NCBI GenBank assembly: GCA_017857595.1
Contig: JAFMCU010000005.1
Location: 37,962 to 101,961, forward strand
DNA from: Thermoprotei archaeon
GTDB lineage: Archaea > Thermoproteota > Thermoprotei > Gearchaeales > Gearchaeaceae
Direction: 5' to 3'
Length of the DNA: 64,000 nt
Shown: piece after piece, positions 35,650 to 43,730 of the stretch
Layout of the letters: each line of letters opens with the position of its first letter
Position numbering within the stretch: the stretch's first letter is position 1
Program-made: the position numbers and the translations under genes
The notes under the pieces: generated by a model
Databases searched by the model: none
What the model was told of the DNA's origin: nothing
What the model saw: the letters and a program-made list of their open reading frames with translations, nothing else

Positions 35650-36353
35650 ATGAAGATTTTTCAGTTATAATACCTACCTATAATGAAAGAGAAAATATAG
35701 GTACACTTATAAGTGAACTTCTTAAGATAAATTACATTAAAAAAATAATTATAGTAGATGATAACAGCAGTGATGGAACTAAAGAAATTATTAAAAGCTT
35801 TGAAAAATTTACGAATAAAATTATATTAATAGAAAGAAAATCTAAACTAGGAATAGGAAGTGCATACTTATTGGGTAGCAAATACGTAGATACGGATTTT
35901 TTTATAACAATGGATGGAGATTTGAGTCATAATCCAATCTTTATTGAAGTTATGAAAAATTTTGCAAAAAGGGCTCATATCGTTATAGGCAGTAGGCACA
36001 TTAAAGGTTCAAGAATTATTGGTTGGGGATTTTATAGATATTTTGTTCATAATTTAGCTAATTTTATCGCCAAATTATTTTTTTTGATGAATGTTAAAGA
36101 TTTAACATCTGGGTTTAGAGTTTATAACAAAAGGGCATTTGAAATTTTATCCAAGCATATAATAAGCAAGGGATTTGCATTTCAAGTTGAAATCTTATTA
36201 ATAGCTAAAAGATTAGGTTTCAAAATTTATGAATGTCCCATAGTCTTTGTTAATAGAAAAAAGGGTTCATCTAAGTTTAATATGAAGGAAGCATTAGAGT
36301 TTTTATTTGTGTTATTCAAGCATCTAAATTCTAAATTATTTCAGCCATCTTAA
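35646..36353 (+). CDS. Dolichyl-phosphate sugar synthase-like GT2
   Basis: The 235-aa GT2 transferase shows FSVIIPTYNERENIGTLI, IIVDDNSSDGTKE, the metal-binding TMDGDLSHNP near residue 95, VIGSRHIKGS and the DPM1-like VKDLTSGFRVYNKRAF near 158. It lacks membrane helices at its C-terminus, as in soluble DPM1-like enzymes, which make dolichyl-phosphate mannose or glucose as a sugar donor for extracellular transfer. It is coupled to the flippase gene. The last 23 bp are antisense to the G1P dehydrogenase gene. Confidence 0.9.
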   Translation: MNEDFSVIIPTYNERENIGTLISELLKINYIKKIIIVDDNSSDGTKEIIKSFEKFTNKIILIERKSKLGIGSAYLLGSKYVDTDFFITMDGDLSHNPIFIEVMKNFAKRAHIVIGSRHIKGSRIIGWGFYRYFVHNLANFIAKLFFLMNVKDLTSGFRVYNKRAFEILSKHIISKGFAFQVEILLIAKRLGFKIYECPIVFVNRKKGSSKFNMKEALEFLFVLFKHLNSKLFQPS

Positions 36354-37398
36354 GAAGTTTTTCAGCTATGTTGGGAGTTATTTCAGTGTCTCCTAAAATC
36401 GTATATCGATCTTTTCTAATTTTATTAGCAATTGTTAAGGCTTTTATTAAATATTTCGCATCTATTCCCAACTCTTTTGAATTCACAGGAGCCTTTACCA
36501 TTTGAAGTGTATTTCGTATTTTTTTCCATTTTATTCCATGGAGTATTCCCATTATAATTGTTCCTATGCCGCATTGAATTCCATGTTGAGCCGGTTCAAA
36601 ACCTTCTTTTTCAGCAATTATATCTAGTGAATGGCTAAACAAATGTTCTGATCCACTTGCTGGCCTCGAACTTCCAGCAACAGCGATAGCTATTCCGCTT
36701 CCGATTAAAGCTTTCAATAAAATAGAAACCGATTTTTCAGTATACTTAGAAATTACTTCGATATTTTTCTCTACAATTCTAGCGCTCATTAGAGCCATTG
36801 ACGCAGCATATTCGCTATATTCTTCTCCTTTAAGTAAATGAGTTAGTCTCCAATCTTTTACTGCAGTAAATTTTGCTATAAGATCTCCTACACCTGCCGC
36901 TAAACTATATTTTAAACCTTTAATGATCAAATTCGTATCAGCGATTATAGCTAAAGGAGATTTTAAACCGAAGTCAATGTCATACTTTGATTTTAACTTC
37001 TGGGATATTATATATGAAATAGAAGGAGAAGAAATACCATCATGTGAAACATTCGTAGGTAAGCTAATGTATGGTTTGTTTGAATACCATGCAAGCAATT
37101 TTGCAGAATCTATTGATTTTCCTCCACCAACTCCAATTAAAATGTTAATTTTTTCCTCTTTTATCTTATGTGCCAAATCTTGCAAATTATTGATGACGTC
37201 ATTCAAATTTTCTATTGAATAATGAACTACTTCATGATTATATTTTTCAACTTCGTTCTTAATTACATCTAACGCTATTTCCTTTGTATATGAATTACCA
37301 GATATCAGTAGAGCTTTTACATTTCTTATTTTTAAATAATTAAAAACACTATCAATTTTCTTAACTATATTGGGCCCTGTAAGAACATATCTAGGCAA
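36331..37398 (-). CDS. egsA: sn-Glycerol-1-phosphate dehydrogenase
   Basis: The 355-aa enzyme reduces dihydroxyacetone phosphate to sn-glycerol-1-phosphate, the archaeal ether lipid backbone. NAD(P) binding is seen at GVGGGKSIDSAKLLAW near 92, and the metal ligands at LPTNVSHDGISSP, SEHLFSHSLDII and EPAQHGIQCGIGT. The length and motifs match archaeal EgsA, not bacterial AraM-type polymer enzymes. The start is TTG. It converges with the GT2 gene. Confidence 0.95.
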   Translation of the reverse strand: MPRYVLTGPNIVKKIDSVFNYLKIRNVKALLISGNSYTKEIALDVIKNEVEKYNHEVVHYSIENLNDVINNLQDLAHKIKEEKINILIGVGGGKSIDSAKLLAWYSNKPYISLPTNVSHDGISSPSISYIISQKLKSKYDIDFGLKSPLAIIADTNLIIKGLKYSLAAGVGDLIAKFTAVKDWRLTHLLKGEEYSEYAASMALMSARIVEKNIEVISKYTEKSVSILLKALIGSGIAIAVAGSSRPASGSEHLFSHSLDIIAEKEGFEPAQHGIQCGIGTIIMGILHGIKWKKIRNTLQMVKAPVNSKELGIDAKYLIKALTIANKIRKDRYTILGDTEITPNIAEKLLKMAEII

Positions 37399-37490
37399 TG
37401 TGATTTCATTAATTCCATTTGTTATGTTTTGGATGCTAATAAAAAAATACCTTGTGATAAGTTTATAAACATTAAAAATTTTCCTTTTTT

Positions 37491-38741
37491 ATGTCACGAA
37501 AGCTTATATACGTATTGCTAGATGGAGCTTCAGATGGGTTATCTTATTCTCCAACTTCTCTTGAATTAGCAAGCATGCCTAACTTGCAAGAAATAGCTAT
37601 TAAATCAAAGGCTGGATTAGTATATCCGATTGAAAAAGGTATAGCTCCTGAAAGTGATACAGCTGCACTTTCTTTATTAGGTTATGATCCACGAAAATAT
37701 AAAATTCCTAGAGGTATTTTAGAGGCTTTAGGATCAGGTATTAGGTGGAGCGATGGAGATCTTGCTTTGAGGTGTAATTTTGCTACAGCAAAAGGAAACA
37801 TTATTGTTGATAGAAGAGTAGGCAGGTCTCTAACGGATTTTGAAGCTAAAATATTGGAAAATGAAATAAACGAAAACGTTAAGTTATCAAATGGATATAA
37901 TTTCGCTTTCAGACATACGGTCGGTCATCGTGCTGTGCTAGTAATTTATAAAAAAGATAAATCTCTTGGAGATAACATTACAAATTTAGATCCTGGATAT
38001 GTAGTTAAGAACGGTGTTGTTCATGCAGTATCGAATGTTAAAAATGAAATCGAATTATGTAGAGCTCTTGATAACGAATCAGAAACAGCAGCAAAATTGG
38101 TTAATGAGTTTTATGAGAAAAGTAGAACTGTTCTGAAAAATAGCGAAGTAAACAAAAAAAGAAAACAAAAAGGATTGTTAGAAGCTAATATTATTCTAAC
38201 TCGCGATTCTGGGTCTAAATTGCCACAAATAGTTAATTTTAAAGATAAATTTGGACTTTTGCCTCTATGCATTGCAGACATGCCTGTAGAAATTGGTATA
38301 TCTAAAGTACTGAATATGAATCACATAAAAGCATCATATAAATCCATCTCCGAATTGTACAAAAATAAAGTCGATCTTTTAAAGAATAATCTAGAGAATT
38401 ATGATTTCTTTTTTGTTCATATAAAAGGCGCAGATGAATTTGCACATGATGGAAATTTGGAAGGAAAAGTTAAAGCTTTAGAAGAAATAGATGAGTATTT
38501 TTTTAAACCTTTTTTAACTAAAATAAATCTAGAAGAAGTAAGCATTTTAGTTTCAAGCGATCATTGTACACCTCCTAAACTTAAGTCTCATAGTGGAGAT
38601 GCTGTACCTTTCATTCTATATTCTCGCAATTTAACAAGTGATAAGATAAGCAAGTATTCAGAAAAGGAATGTGCAAGAGGTTCTTTAGGATTGATAGAGA
38701 AAGGTTACAATTTACTTAACAAAGTTTTCTCACTAATATAA
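37491..38741 (+). CDS. apgM: 2,3-bisphosphoglycerate-independent phosphoglycerate mutase (archaeal ApgM)
   Basis: This 416-aa alkaline-phosphatase-superfamily enzyme interconverts 3- and 2-phosphoglycerate. Visible are IYVLLDGASDGLSYSP at the start, ESDTAALSLLGYDP near 51 with the catalytic Ser, FFVHIKGADEFAHDG near 308, and the C-terminal metal ligands SSDHCTPPKLKSHSGDAVPF. Length and layout match the archaeal subgroup. Its stop is directly followed by the stop of convergent tyrS. Confidence 0.95.
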   Translation: MSRKLIYVLLDGASDGLSYSPTSLELASMPNLQEIAIKSKAGLVYPIEKGIAPESDTAALSLLGYDPRKYKIPRGILEALGSGIRWSDGDLALRCNFATAKGNIIVDRRVGRSLTDFEAKILENEINENVKLSNGYNFAFRHTVGHRAVLVIYKKDKSLGDNITNLDPGYVVKNGVVHAVSNVKNEIELCRALDNESETAAKLVNEFYEKSRTVLKNSEVNKKRKQKGLLEANIILTRDSGSKLPQIVNFKDKFGLLPLCIADMPVEIGISKVLNMNHIKASYKSISELYKNKVDLLKNNLENYDFFFVHIKGADEFAHDGNLEGKVKALEEIDEYFFKPFLTKINLEEVSILVSSDHCTPPKLKSHSGDAVPFILYSRNLTSDKISKYSEKECARGSLGLIEKGYNLLNKVFSLI

Positions 38742-39803
38742 TTATTCACTTTTGTTAATCCAATCATATAATTTTTTATTTTCACCATGTTCGAAATAAT
38801 TTCTAATAGGATCGATAATTTTATCTAGATACCTTGCCACATTCATCTTTAAATCTAAAGGATGTATTTCTCCTTTTATATAAGATTTTTCAAGCATAGC
38901 GTAGTTTTCAAATTCAATATTACCGCCAAATTTGCTACTTCTTTCTAATAGGAATGATTTATATTTTCTAAAAATAAGATACTTACAAATATCTAATATT
39001 GGGTTATTTTCTACAATTCTTTCAGGACACCATGCACTTAATATTTTTTTCTTAATGGTTTCATAAGAATCATGTATAAATATTGCAGATTTAGGATTAG
39101 ATTTACTCATTTTGAATGCTATTTTCACTTCTATATTGCTCATCTTTTCATTCATTACAGGCTGATTTAATCCCATTAGTAAATGATGATGCAGCGCTAT
39201 TGGTTTTTTCCATCCTAACTTTGGATAGATCTCTCTAGCTAATACATGAACTTTTCTCTGATCCATTCCGCCATGAGCTAAGTCCGGACCTAAATATTTG
39301 ATATCAACAGCCTGCATAACAGGATAGAAATACTGAGCAAAGCTTAGGCTTTCTTTAGTTGTTCTTCCCAATATAGTTAAGCACCTAGCTATTCTAGTCA
39401 AATTGACTTGAGAAGAAAATTTTACAATATCTTTCCAATATTCATTGTTATTATAGTAGAGATCTGAACCTAGTATAATTTTTGCACCTGGGCAATAGAA
39501 ATTGAACGCCTTTTCCCAATATTTAGAAGCTTTTAATATATTTTCCCAATTACCTCCTAATTTTTTATTCAAGTAGCTATGCCAATCTGCTAAATAAATT
39601 GTGCAATCTATTCCTGCCTCAATTAAATCATTAACTTTTTCAGCACTGATTAGCGTGCCTAAATGAAGCAAGCCTGATATTTCAAAACCTATATAATGTT
39701 TAATTTTTTCATTTACCTTTAATTTATCTAGCAATTCTTTTTCAGTTATTATTTCTTCTGTAGGAGACCTTTTTATTATCTCTAACCTTGTTTCCGCATT
39801 CAT
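38742..39803 (-). CDS. tyrS: Tyrosyl-tRNA synthetase (archaeal type)
   Basis: A 353-aa class I synthetase. The HIGH-type site is GLLHLGTL near residue 45, GLAHGGMDQRKVHVLARE-type sequence (here GPDLAHGGMDQRKVHV) near 174 holds tyrosine, and the KMSKS loop is KMSKSNPKSA near 232. It follows the Gar1-TFB-TFE-beta genes by 50 bp on the same strand. No extension or insertion is seen relative to the family. Confidence 0.95.
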   Translation of the reverse strand: MNAETRLEIIKRSPTEEIITEKELLDKLKVNEKIKHYIGFEISGLLHLGTLISAEKVNDLIEAGIDCTIYLADWHSYLNKKLGGNWENILKASKYWEKAFNFYCPGAKIILGSDLYYNNNEYWKDIVKFSSQVNLTRIARCLTILGRTTKESLSFAQYFYPVMQAVDIKYLGPDLAHGGMDQRKVHVLAREIYPKLGWKKPIALHHHLLMGLNQPVMNEKMSNIEVKIAFKMSKSNPKSAIFIHDSYETIKKKILSAWCPERIVENNPILDICKYLIFRKYKSFLLERSSKFGGNIEFENYAMLEKSYIKGEIHPLDLKMNVARYLDKIIDPIRNYFEHGENKKLYDWINKSE

Positions 39804-39853
39804 CTTATCAAAAATATTTTAATACTAATTCTTCAATGCATAATATTAAAATA

Positions 39854-40219
39854 TTAGTTTTGTTCTAACCAAGAATTTAACATAGGGCAATTAACAGGTG
39901 TGAGTTCTCCTTCATCACTACACTTGTAAATATCCGAGCATGGAAAACAAACTAAACCTTCTAATTGTTCTATGGGTAAAATTACAAGCTTATGTTTTGG
40001 TTGTGATATAATATATACCTTCTTACCATTAACATACGAAACGCTTTTAGAAACCTTTCCTTCATTAATTAGTTTTACTAAAACCCTTGTTCCTATTTTG
40101 CTATCTATTTTTAGCACTTTCCATAGATATTTTTGATTTATTCCATTGTTACTTTTTTCTATAGCTTGCAATATTTTTTCTCTAATTATGTTTTCATCTT
40201 TGATTTTTCTCTTTTTCAC
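39854..40219 (-). CDS. Transcription factor TFE-beta (Rpc34/RPC39-like)
   Basis: The 121-aa protein begins with a winged-helix domain (IREKILQAIEKSNNGINQKYLWKVL...) and ends with a cysteine cluster CFPCSDIYKC...VNCPML that fits the 4Fe-4S site of TFE-beta. TFE-beta pairs with TFE-alpha to help DNA melting in the pre-initiation complex and is the archaeal relative of Pol III subunit RPC39. The GTG start overlaps the TFB stop by 4 bp, an appropriate partner. Confidence 0.87.
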   Translation of the reverse strand: MKKRKIKDENIIREKILQAIEKSNNGINQKYLWKVLKIDSKIGTRVLVKLINEGKVSKSVSYVNGKKVYIISQPKHKLVILPIEQLEGLVCFPCSDIYKCSDEGELTPVNCPMLNSWLEQN

Positions 40220-41139
40220 AAATTTATTTCAACGTTTAAGCTCCTAATAAGCTCTTTGCTTCTATTTCTAATTGTAACTTCTGTTACGTTAGCAACATCT
40301 GCTATTTGCCTTTGAGTTTTTTTGTTATTTGTTAATGAACAAGCTACATACACAGCAGCCGCTGCCAAACTCCTTGGCGATTTCCCAGCTATGATACCAT
40401 TTTTCAATGCTTCTTGCAATATGTTTTTTGCAAAAATTTCAACTTCAGGACCTAGATTTAGCTTATTTATCAATTGCGGTATATATATCAATGAATTAGG
40501 TGTCTTTATTCTCGTTAAATATTCTTTAGGTAAAGTTTCTATCATTATTGAATAGCATCTTGAAACATTTTTTTTGCTTATTTTCAACAATTTCATTATT
40601 TTATCCAAAGATATCGGCAAATTTGAAATTTTACAACTGAAGTATATAGAGACAGCTAACATACCTCTTATCGATTTGCCTTTCATTCGATTACTTTTTA
40701 TAGCTCTTCTGTAAATTAAAGCAGCAGTTTCTTTAACATCTTTTGGTAGATTTAGCATCGATGCAATATGCTCTAGTATCTCAAATGCATTATACAGATT
40801 TCTATCAACAGAATTTGTTATTCTAATTCTCTTTTGGAATTTTTGCAAATTTCTCATTCTTTCTAATTCTAATGAACTTAAATTATCGAAAACAGAAGTC
40901 TTTATATCCGTACCTATTCCTTTATCATGAATTGCTAAAGTTTCTGGAGCGCCAGTTCTAACTTTTGTCTCATATACTTCATTAAAGAAAACTCTCCATT
41001 CTCTGTCATAATCTATAGATTTACCTTGAGCAACTGTTCCACAATTTTTGCATATTATCGATGCAGTTTTATAATCAAATATGAAAGTAGTATTATTGCA
41101 ATTCTCACATTTATCCATCGAGAAGTTGTAGTTAACCAT
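40216..41139 (-). CDS. tfb: Transcription initiation factor TFB
   Basis: The 307-aa factor has the N-terminal zinc ribbon (CENCNNTTFIF...IICKNCGTV), a B-reader/linker region with YDREWRVFFNE, and two cyclin folds; the second carries a helix-turn-helix near the C-terminus (TQRQIADVANVTEVTIRNRSKEL) that reads the BRE. It bridges TBP-DNA and RNA polymerase. The length is normal. It sits between Gar1 (8-bp overlap) and TFE-beta (4-bp overlap). Confidence 0.97.
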   Translation of the reverse strand: MVNYNFSMDKCENCNNTTFIFDYKTASIICKNCGTVAQGKSIDYDREWRVFFNEVYETKVRTGAPETLAIHDKGIGTDIKTSVFDNLSSLELERMRNLQKFQKRIRITNSVDRNLYNAFEILEHIASMLNLPKDVKETAALIYRRAIKSNRMKGKSIRGMLAVSIYFSCKISNLPISLDKIMKLLKISKKNVSRCYSIMIETLPKEYLTRIKTPNSLIYIPQLINKLNLGPEVEIFAKNILQEALKNGIIAGKSPRSLAAAAVYVACSLTNNKKTQRQIADVANVTEVTIRNRSKELIRSLNVEINL

Positions 41140-41371
41140 TTTTAGTATTTTTTATGAAAATTTCTTTTCCAATTAGCTCTTCAAGACCTTCTTTTTTATT
41201 AGGCTTTATTGAAATATATGGTTCCTTTACAGGACCCAGAACATCGATTACTTTTCCAACTTCATTATTATTTTCATCGTAAACAGTAGTATTTAATTTA
41301 GGAATGACTATAGCTTTTACCAAAATCCTTTTTCTTCTTGATAAATGAGACACAACTCCAATTTTTCTCAT
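41132..41371 (-). CDS. gar1: H/ACA RNP protein Gar1
   Basis: I start at ATG 41371 (MRKIGVVSHLSRRKRILV, a typical Gar1 start, 79 aa) and not at 41392, because the TATA-like box at 41402-41410 is only about 14 bp from the earlier ATG but about 35 bp from the later one. The core VYDENNNEVGKVIDVLGPVKEPYISIKP is a clear Gar1 beta-barrel. Gar1 binds Cbf5 in guide-RNA pseudouridine synthesis. The Gar1-TFB neighbourhood is common in archaea. Confidence 0.93.
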   Translation of the reverse strand: MRKIGVVSHLSRRKRILVKAIVIPKLNTTVYDENNNEVGKVIDVLGPVKEPYISIKPNKKEGLEELIGKEIFIKNTKNG

Positions 41372-41401
41372 AGGAAATAGGTATATTTCCATTGCATTTT
41401 T

Positions 41402-41410
41402 AATATATAA
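41402..41410 (-). promoter_or_regulatory. TATA-like box of the Gar1-TFB operon
   Basis: The minus strand reads TTATATATT here, the strongest TATA-like string in the 135-bp gap between Gar1 and SRP19. Its position supports a transcript starting near 41380 and translation from ATG 41371. Confidence 0.5.
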
Positions 41411-41527
41411 GACTTTCGGTACAATGAAAAATATTTATTTAGAAAATTTTTTCATTAAAAAAGGGAAAAGAATGTATATTTAAATATATTTTAATTTAAT
41501 TATAAACAATTTTCGAATATTTTTACA

Positions 41528-41821
41528 TCAAATTTTTTTTGCTCTTATAATTTTTATTTGATTACAAATTTTTTTCAATATAGCAATTTTTTTTTCATTA
41601 ACATTTAAAATTTTGATACGACCTTTTTCCCACCATGTACGTGGATATGATTTATCTTCCTCTAATTCGTATTGAAATCCCAATGACTGTGCTGCAGAAG
41701 CTATCTCGGTTAACTTAACTTTCTCAATAGCAAGCTTCAAATTTACCTTTCTTCCTTCCTTTCTAGATTTTGAAGCGTCAATATAATTAGGCCATATAAT
41801 TTTATAATTCCTTTTTTCCAT
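41528..41821 (-). CDS. srp19: Signal recognition particle 19 kDa subunit
   Basis: The 97-aa protein has the SRP19 landmarks IIWPNYIDASKSRKEGRKV at the start and YPRTWWEKGRIKI near residue 60, which bind the tips of SRP RNA helices 6 and 8. It allows SRP54 to join the RNA. The ATG overlaps the TAA of the S8e gene by 1 bp, a gene pair also seen in other Thermoproteota. Confidence 0.95.
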   Translation of the reverse strand: MEKRNYKIIWPNYIDASKSRKEGRKVNLKLAIEKVKLTEIASAAQSLGFQYELEEDKSYPRTWWEKGRIKILNVNEKKIAILKKICNQIKIIRAKKI

Positions 41822-42207
41822 TAACTTTTAATTAAAATGGCATTGAGTAAACCATTTTGACCCGGTCTAGATGTAATTTGTGCTAGACCAAATTTTGTTC
41901 TTACTATTGTCCCCTTAGTTATTATTTTCCTTCTATCATAATCTACATTAGCAGGGTTCTTAACCACTTCAATGATTTCAGTTTTGACGGTAGTTTTCTT
42001 TTCTGGAATTGCTAAATTTACAAATTTAGCTTTTGACAATTTTATTTTTACATTACCTCCTCTTCCTCTTTCAATAAATTTATCATCCTTTTCACCAACT
42101 GTTGTTAGAATTGGATACCCTCCAAGTTCATATCTTCTAGTTTTTCTACTACTTCCTTTTCTTCCTCCTGATGGCTTCTTTAAATCATTAGATTGTTTTA
42201 ATACCAC
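41821..42207 (-). CDS. rps8e: Ribosomal protein S8e
   Basis: A 128-aa small-subunit protein with the usual basic start KPSGGRKGSSRKTRRYELGG, the centre NVKIKLSKAKFVNLAIP and the end RTKFGLAQITSRPGQNGLLNAILIKS. It belongs to the archaeal/eukaryotic ribosome. The start is GTG. It is transcribed with srp19, downstream of the two tRNA-Glu genes on the same strand. Confidence 0.97.
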   Translation of the reverse strand: MVLKQSNDLKKPSGGRKGSSRKTRRYELGGYPILTTVGEKDDKFIERGRGGNVKIKLSKAKFVNLAIPEKKTTVKTEIIEVVKNPANVDYDRRKIITKGTIVRTKFGLAQITSRPGQNGLLNAILIKS

Positions 42208-42244
42208 GTTTTAATTTTAATATAGAATCTTGTATTAAAAATTT

Positions 42245-42320
42245 TGCCTCGGCCGGGATTTGAACCCGGGATCCCTGGCTTGAGAGGCCAGTATTCTTAT
42301 CCGGGCTAAACTACCGAGGC
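42245..42320 (-). tRNA. tRNA-Glu (anticodon CTC)
   Basis: The minus strand gives a complete cloverleaf: acceptor GCCTCGG/CCGAGGC, anticodon stem CTGGC/GCCAG with loop CTCTCAA (anticodon CTC), and T loop TTCAAAT. The discriminator is A and no CCA is encoded. D arm, variable loop and T arm are identical to the upstream tRNA-Glu(TTC); the acceptor stem differs. Confidence 0.95.
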
Positions 42321-42356
42321 TCTTTCTTATAATATTGTTAACAATAAATAAAAAAT

Positions 42357-42432
42357 TGCCCCCACCGGGATTTGAACCCGGGATCCCTGGCTCGAAAGGC
42401 CAGTATTCTTATCCGGGCTAAACTATGGGGGC
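42357..42432 (-). tRNA. tRNA-Glu (anticodon TTC)
   Basis: The cloverleaf has acceptor GCCCCCA/TGGGGGC, anticodon loop CTTTCGA with anticodon TTC on a CTGGC/GCCAG stem, and T loop TTCAAAT. The discriminator is A; no CCA and no intron. It is 36 bp upstream of the second tRNA-Glu gene, so both may be transcribed together, although a TTTATTTATT string between them could serve the second gene. Confidence 0.95.
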
Positions 42433-42483
42433 ATCATTAGCATAGTATTTTATTTAAGTAAAGTCTTAAAAAATGTTTTGTTT

Positions 42484-42927
42484 TTAATTCCCTATTAAAG
42501 ATCTTTGTTTAACTAAAAAATCTTTAGCTTTGGTCAAAACTTTTCGAAGATTTTCCTTCAATCTAGGAATAGCTTCTTCGTATTTAACCCATTCATATCC
42601 CACATGTTCTGATGATATTCTAACATTGTTTTCTAAACTTTCAACTAAGAAATAAATAACTTCTTTCATTATCAGTTTATCTCCTCGCCTATAGAAGTAA
42701 TTTATGCTCTCTTTAAAACCATTTATGAATTTAATATCTTTCAATCCACATTCTTCGAATATTTCTCTTCTTACAGTAGATTCTAAATCCTCATTCTTTT
42801 CTATTAAACCTTTAGGAAATTCCCAATAATCTGTTTTGTATTTAGCATGAAGTAATAAATAATATATCTCAGAATCCTTCTTTCTAAAAATAATAGCTCC
42901 AGCTGATTTTTCATTTAATACTTGCAT
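42484..42927 (-). CDS. Nudix hydrolase (diadenosine polyphosphate hydrolase-like)
   Basis: The 147-aa protein has an intact Nudix box, GLIEKNEDLESTVRREIFEECGL, preceded by YWEFPK, which is typical of Ap4A hydrolase-type members. The start SAGAIIFRKKDSEIYYLLLHA also matches. It should hydrolyse nucleoside diphosphates linked to another group; the substrate is inferred. There is no fused domain. Confidence 0.9.
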   Translation of the reverse strand: MQVLNEKSAGAIIFRKKDSEIYYLLLHAKYKTDYWEFPKGLIEKNEDLESTVRREIFEECGLKDIKFINGFKESINYFYRRGDKLIMKEVIYFLVESLENNVRISSEHVGYEWVKYEEAIPRLKENLRKVLTKAKDFLVKQRSLIGN

Positions 42928-42968
42928 ATCTATTGAACATAAATATTTTTAAAAATATATGAGAATTA

Positions 42969-43730
42969 TTAATGCATTACAACTCCTCCATCAGCTATAA
43001 TAGTTTGCCCATTAACGAATGAAAAGTCATCTCTTGTTAATGCATAAATAAGTTTTGCAATTTCAATTGGTTCTCCCCATCTCTTTAAAGATGTTTCTTT
43101 AGCAAGCTGACTTTTCTCTAATTCAGTTAACTTATCATATGTTGAATTCGTTTTTATACTGCCCAAGGCTACAGTATAAGCTCTTATGTTATAAGCTCCA
43201 TATTGTCTAGCTATGAATTTTGTTAAAGTTATGCAACAAGATTTAGAAAAGGCATATGCAGCACCTTCAATATCTCCATCTATTGCTGGAATTGAAGATA
43301 TGTTTATAATTACTCCTTTTTTGTTTTTGATCATGTAAGGAATGCATTCTCTTACAAGTCTTAGTGAGCCAAAAAAATCTACGTGCATTATTTTAAGAAT
43401 TTCATCATCTTTTAGTTCATGAACCATCTTTTTCCACAAACTAATATCCAGAGGATATCCTGCTAAATTTATTAGAAAATCTATTCCGCCTATTTTTTCA
43501 ATAGCGTCTCTAATTTTATTTTCTATTTCAATTTGATTTGAAATATCAACTGACACAGGAACTGCTTTAATTTTATTTTTCTCTGTAAATTCGTTAGCTA
43601 GATTTTTTAAAGCTTCAAAATCTCTCGCTACCAAAATAAGATTTATTTTATTTTGTGCAAAATAAGCAGCTGTTTCTCTACCTATGCCTTTAGACGCACC
43701 TGAAATTAAAGCAGTTTCATTCGTTTTCAC
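42969..43730 (-). CDS. Short-chain dehydrogenase/reductase
   Basis: I use the GTG at 43730 (VKTNETALISGASKGIGRE) because the track start at 43751 is a TTG inside the upstream gene. The 253-aa enzyme has the TGxxxGxG-type cofactor motif SGASKGIG near residue 9, the NLAG motif, catalytic Ser in INISSIPA and YxxxK in YAFSKSC. The Arg-containing ARDFEAL after strand 2 suggests NADP. The substrate is unknown. It overlaps the Nudix gene upstream. Confidence 0.88.
   Translation of the reverse strand: MKTNETALISGASKGIGRETAAYFAQNKINLILVARDFEALKNLANEFTEKNKIKAVPVSVDISNQIEIENKIRDAIEKIGGIDFLINLAGYPLDISLWKKMVHELKDDEILKIMHVDFFGSLRLVRECIPYMIKNKKGVIINISSIPAIDGDIEGAAYAFSKSCCITLTKFIARQYGAYNIRAYTVALGSIKTNSTYDKLTELEKSQLAKETSLKRWGEPIEIAKLIYALTRDDFSFVNGQTIIADGGVVMH

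Noticed and set aside
41393-41527. Possible ncRNA in the 135-bp gap between Gar1 and SRP19
   Set aside because: The gap is simply AT-rich with a TATA-like box; I see no C/D or H/ACA box pattern or stable stem.
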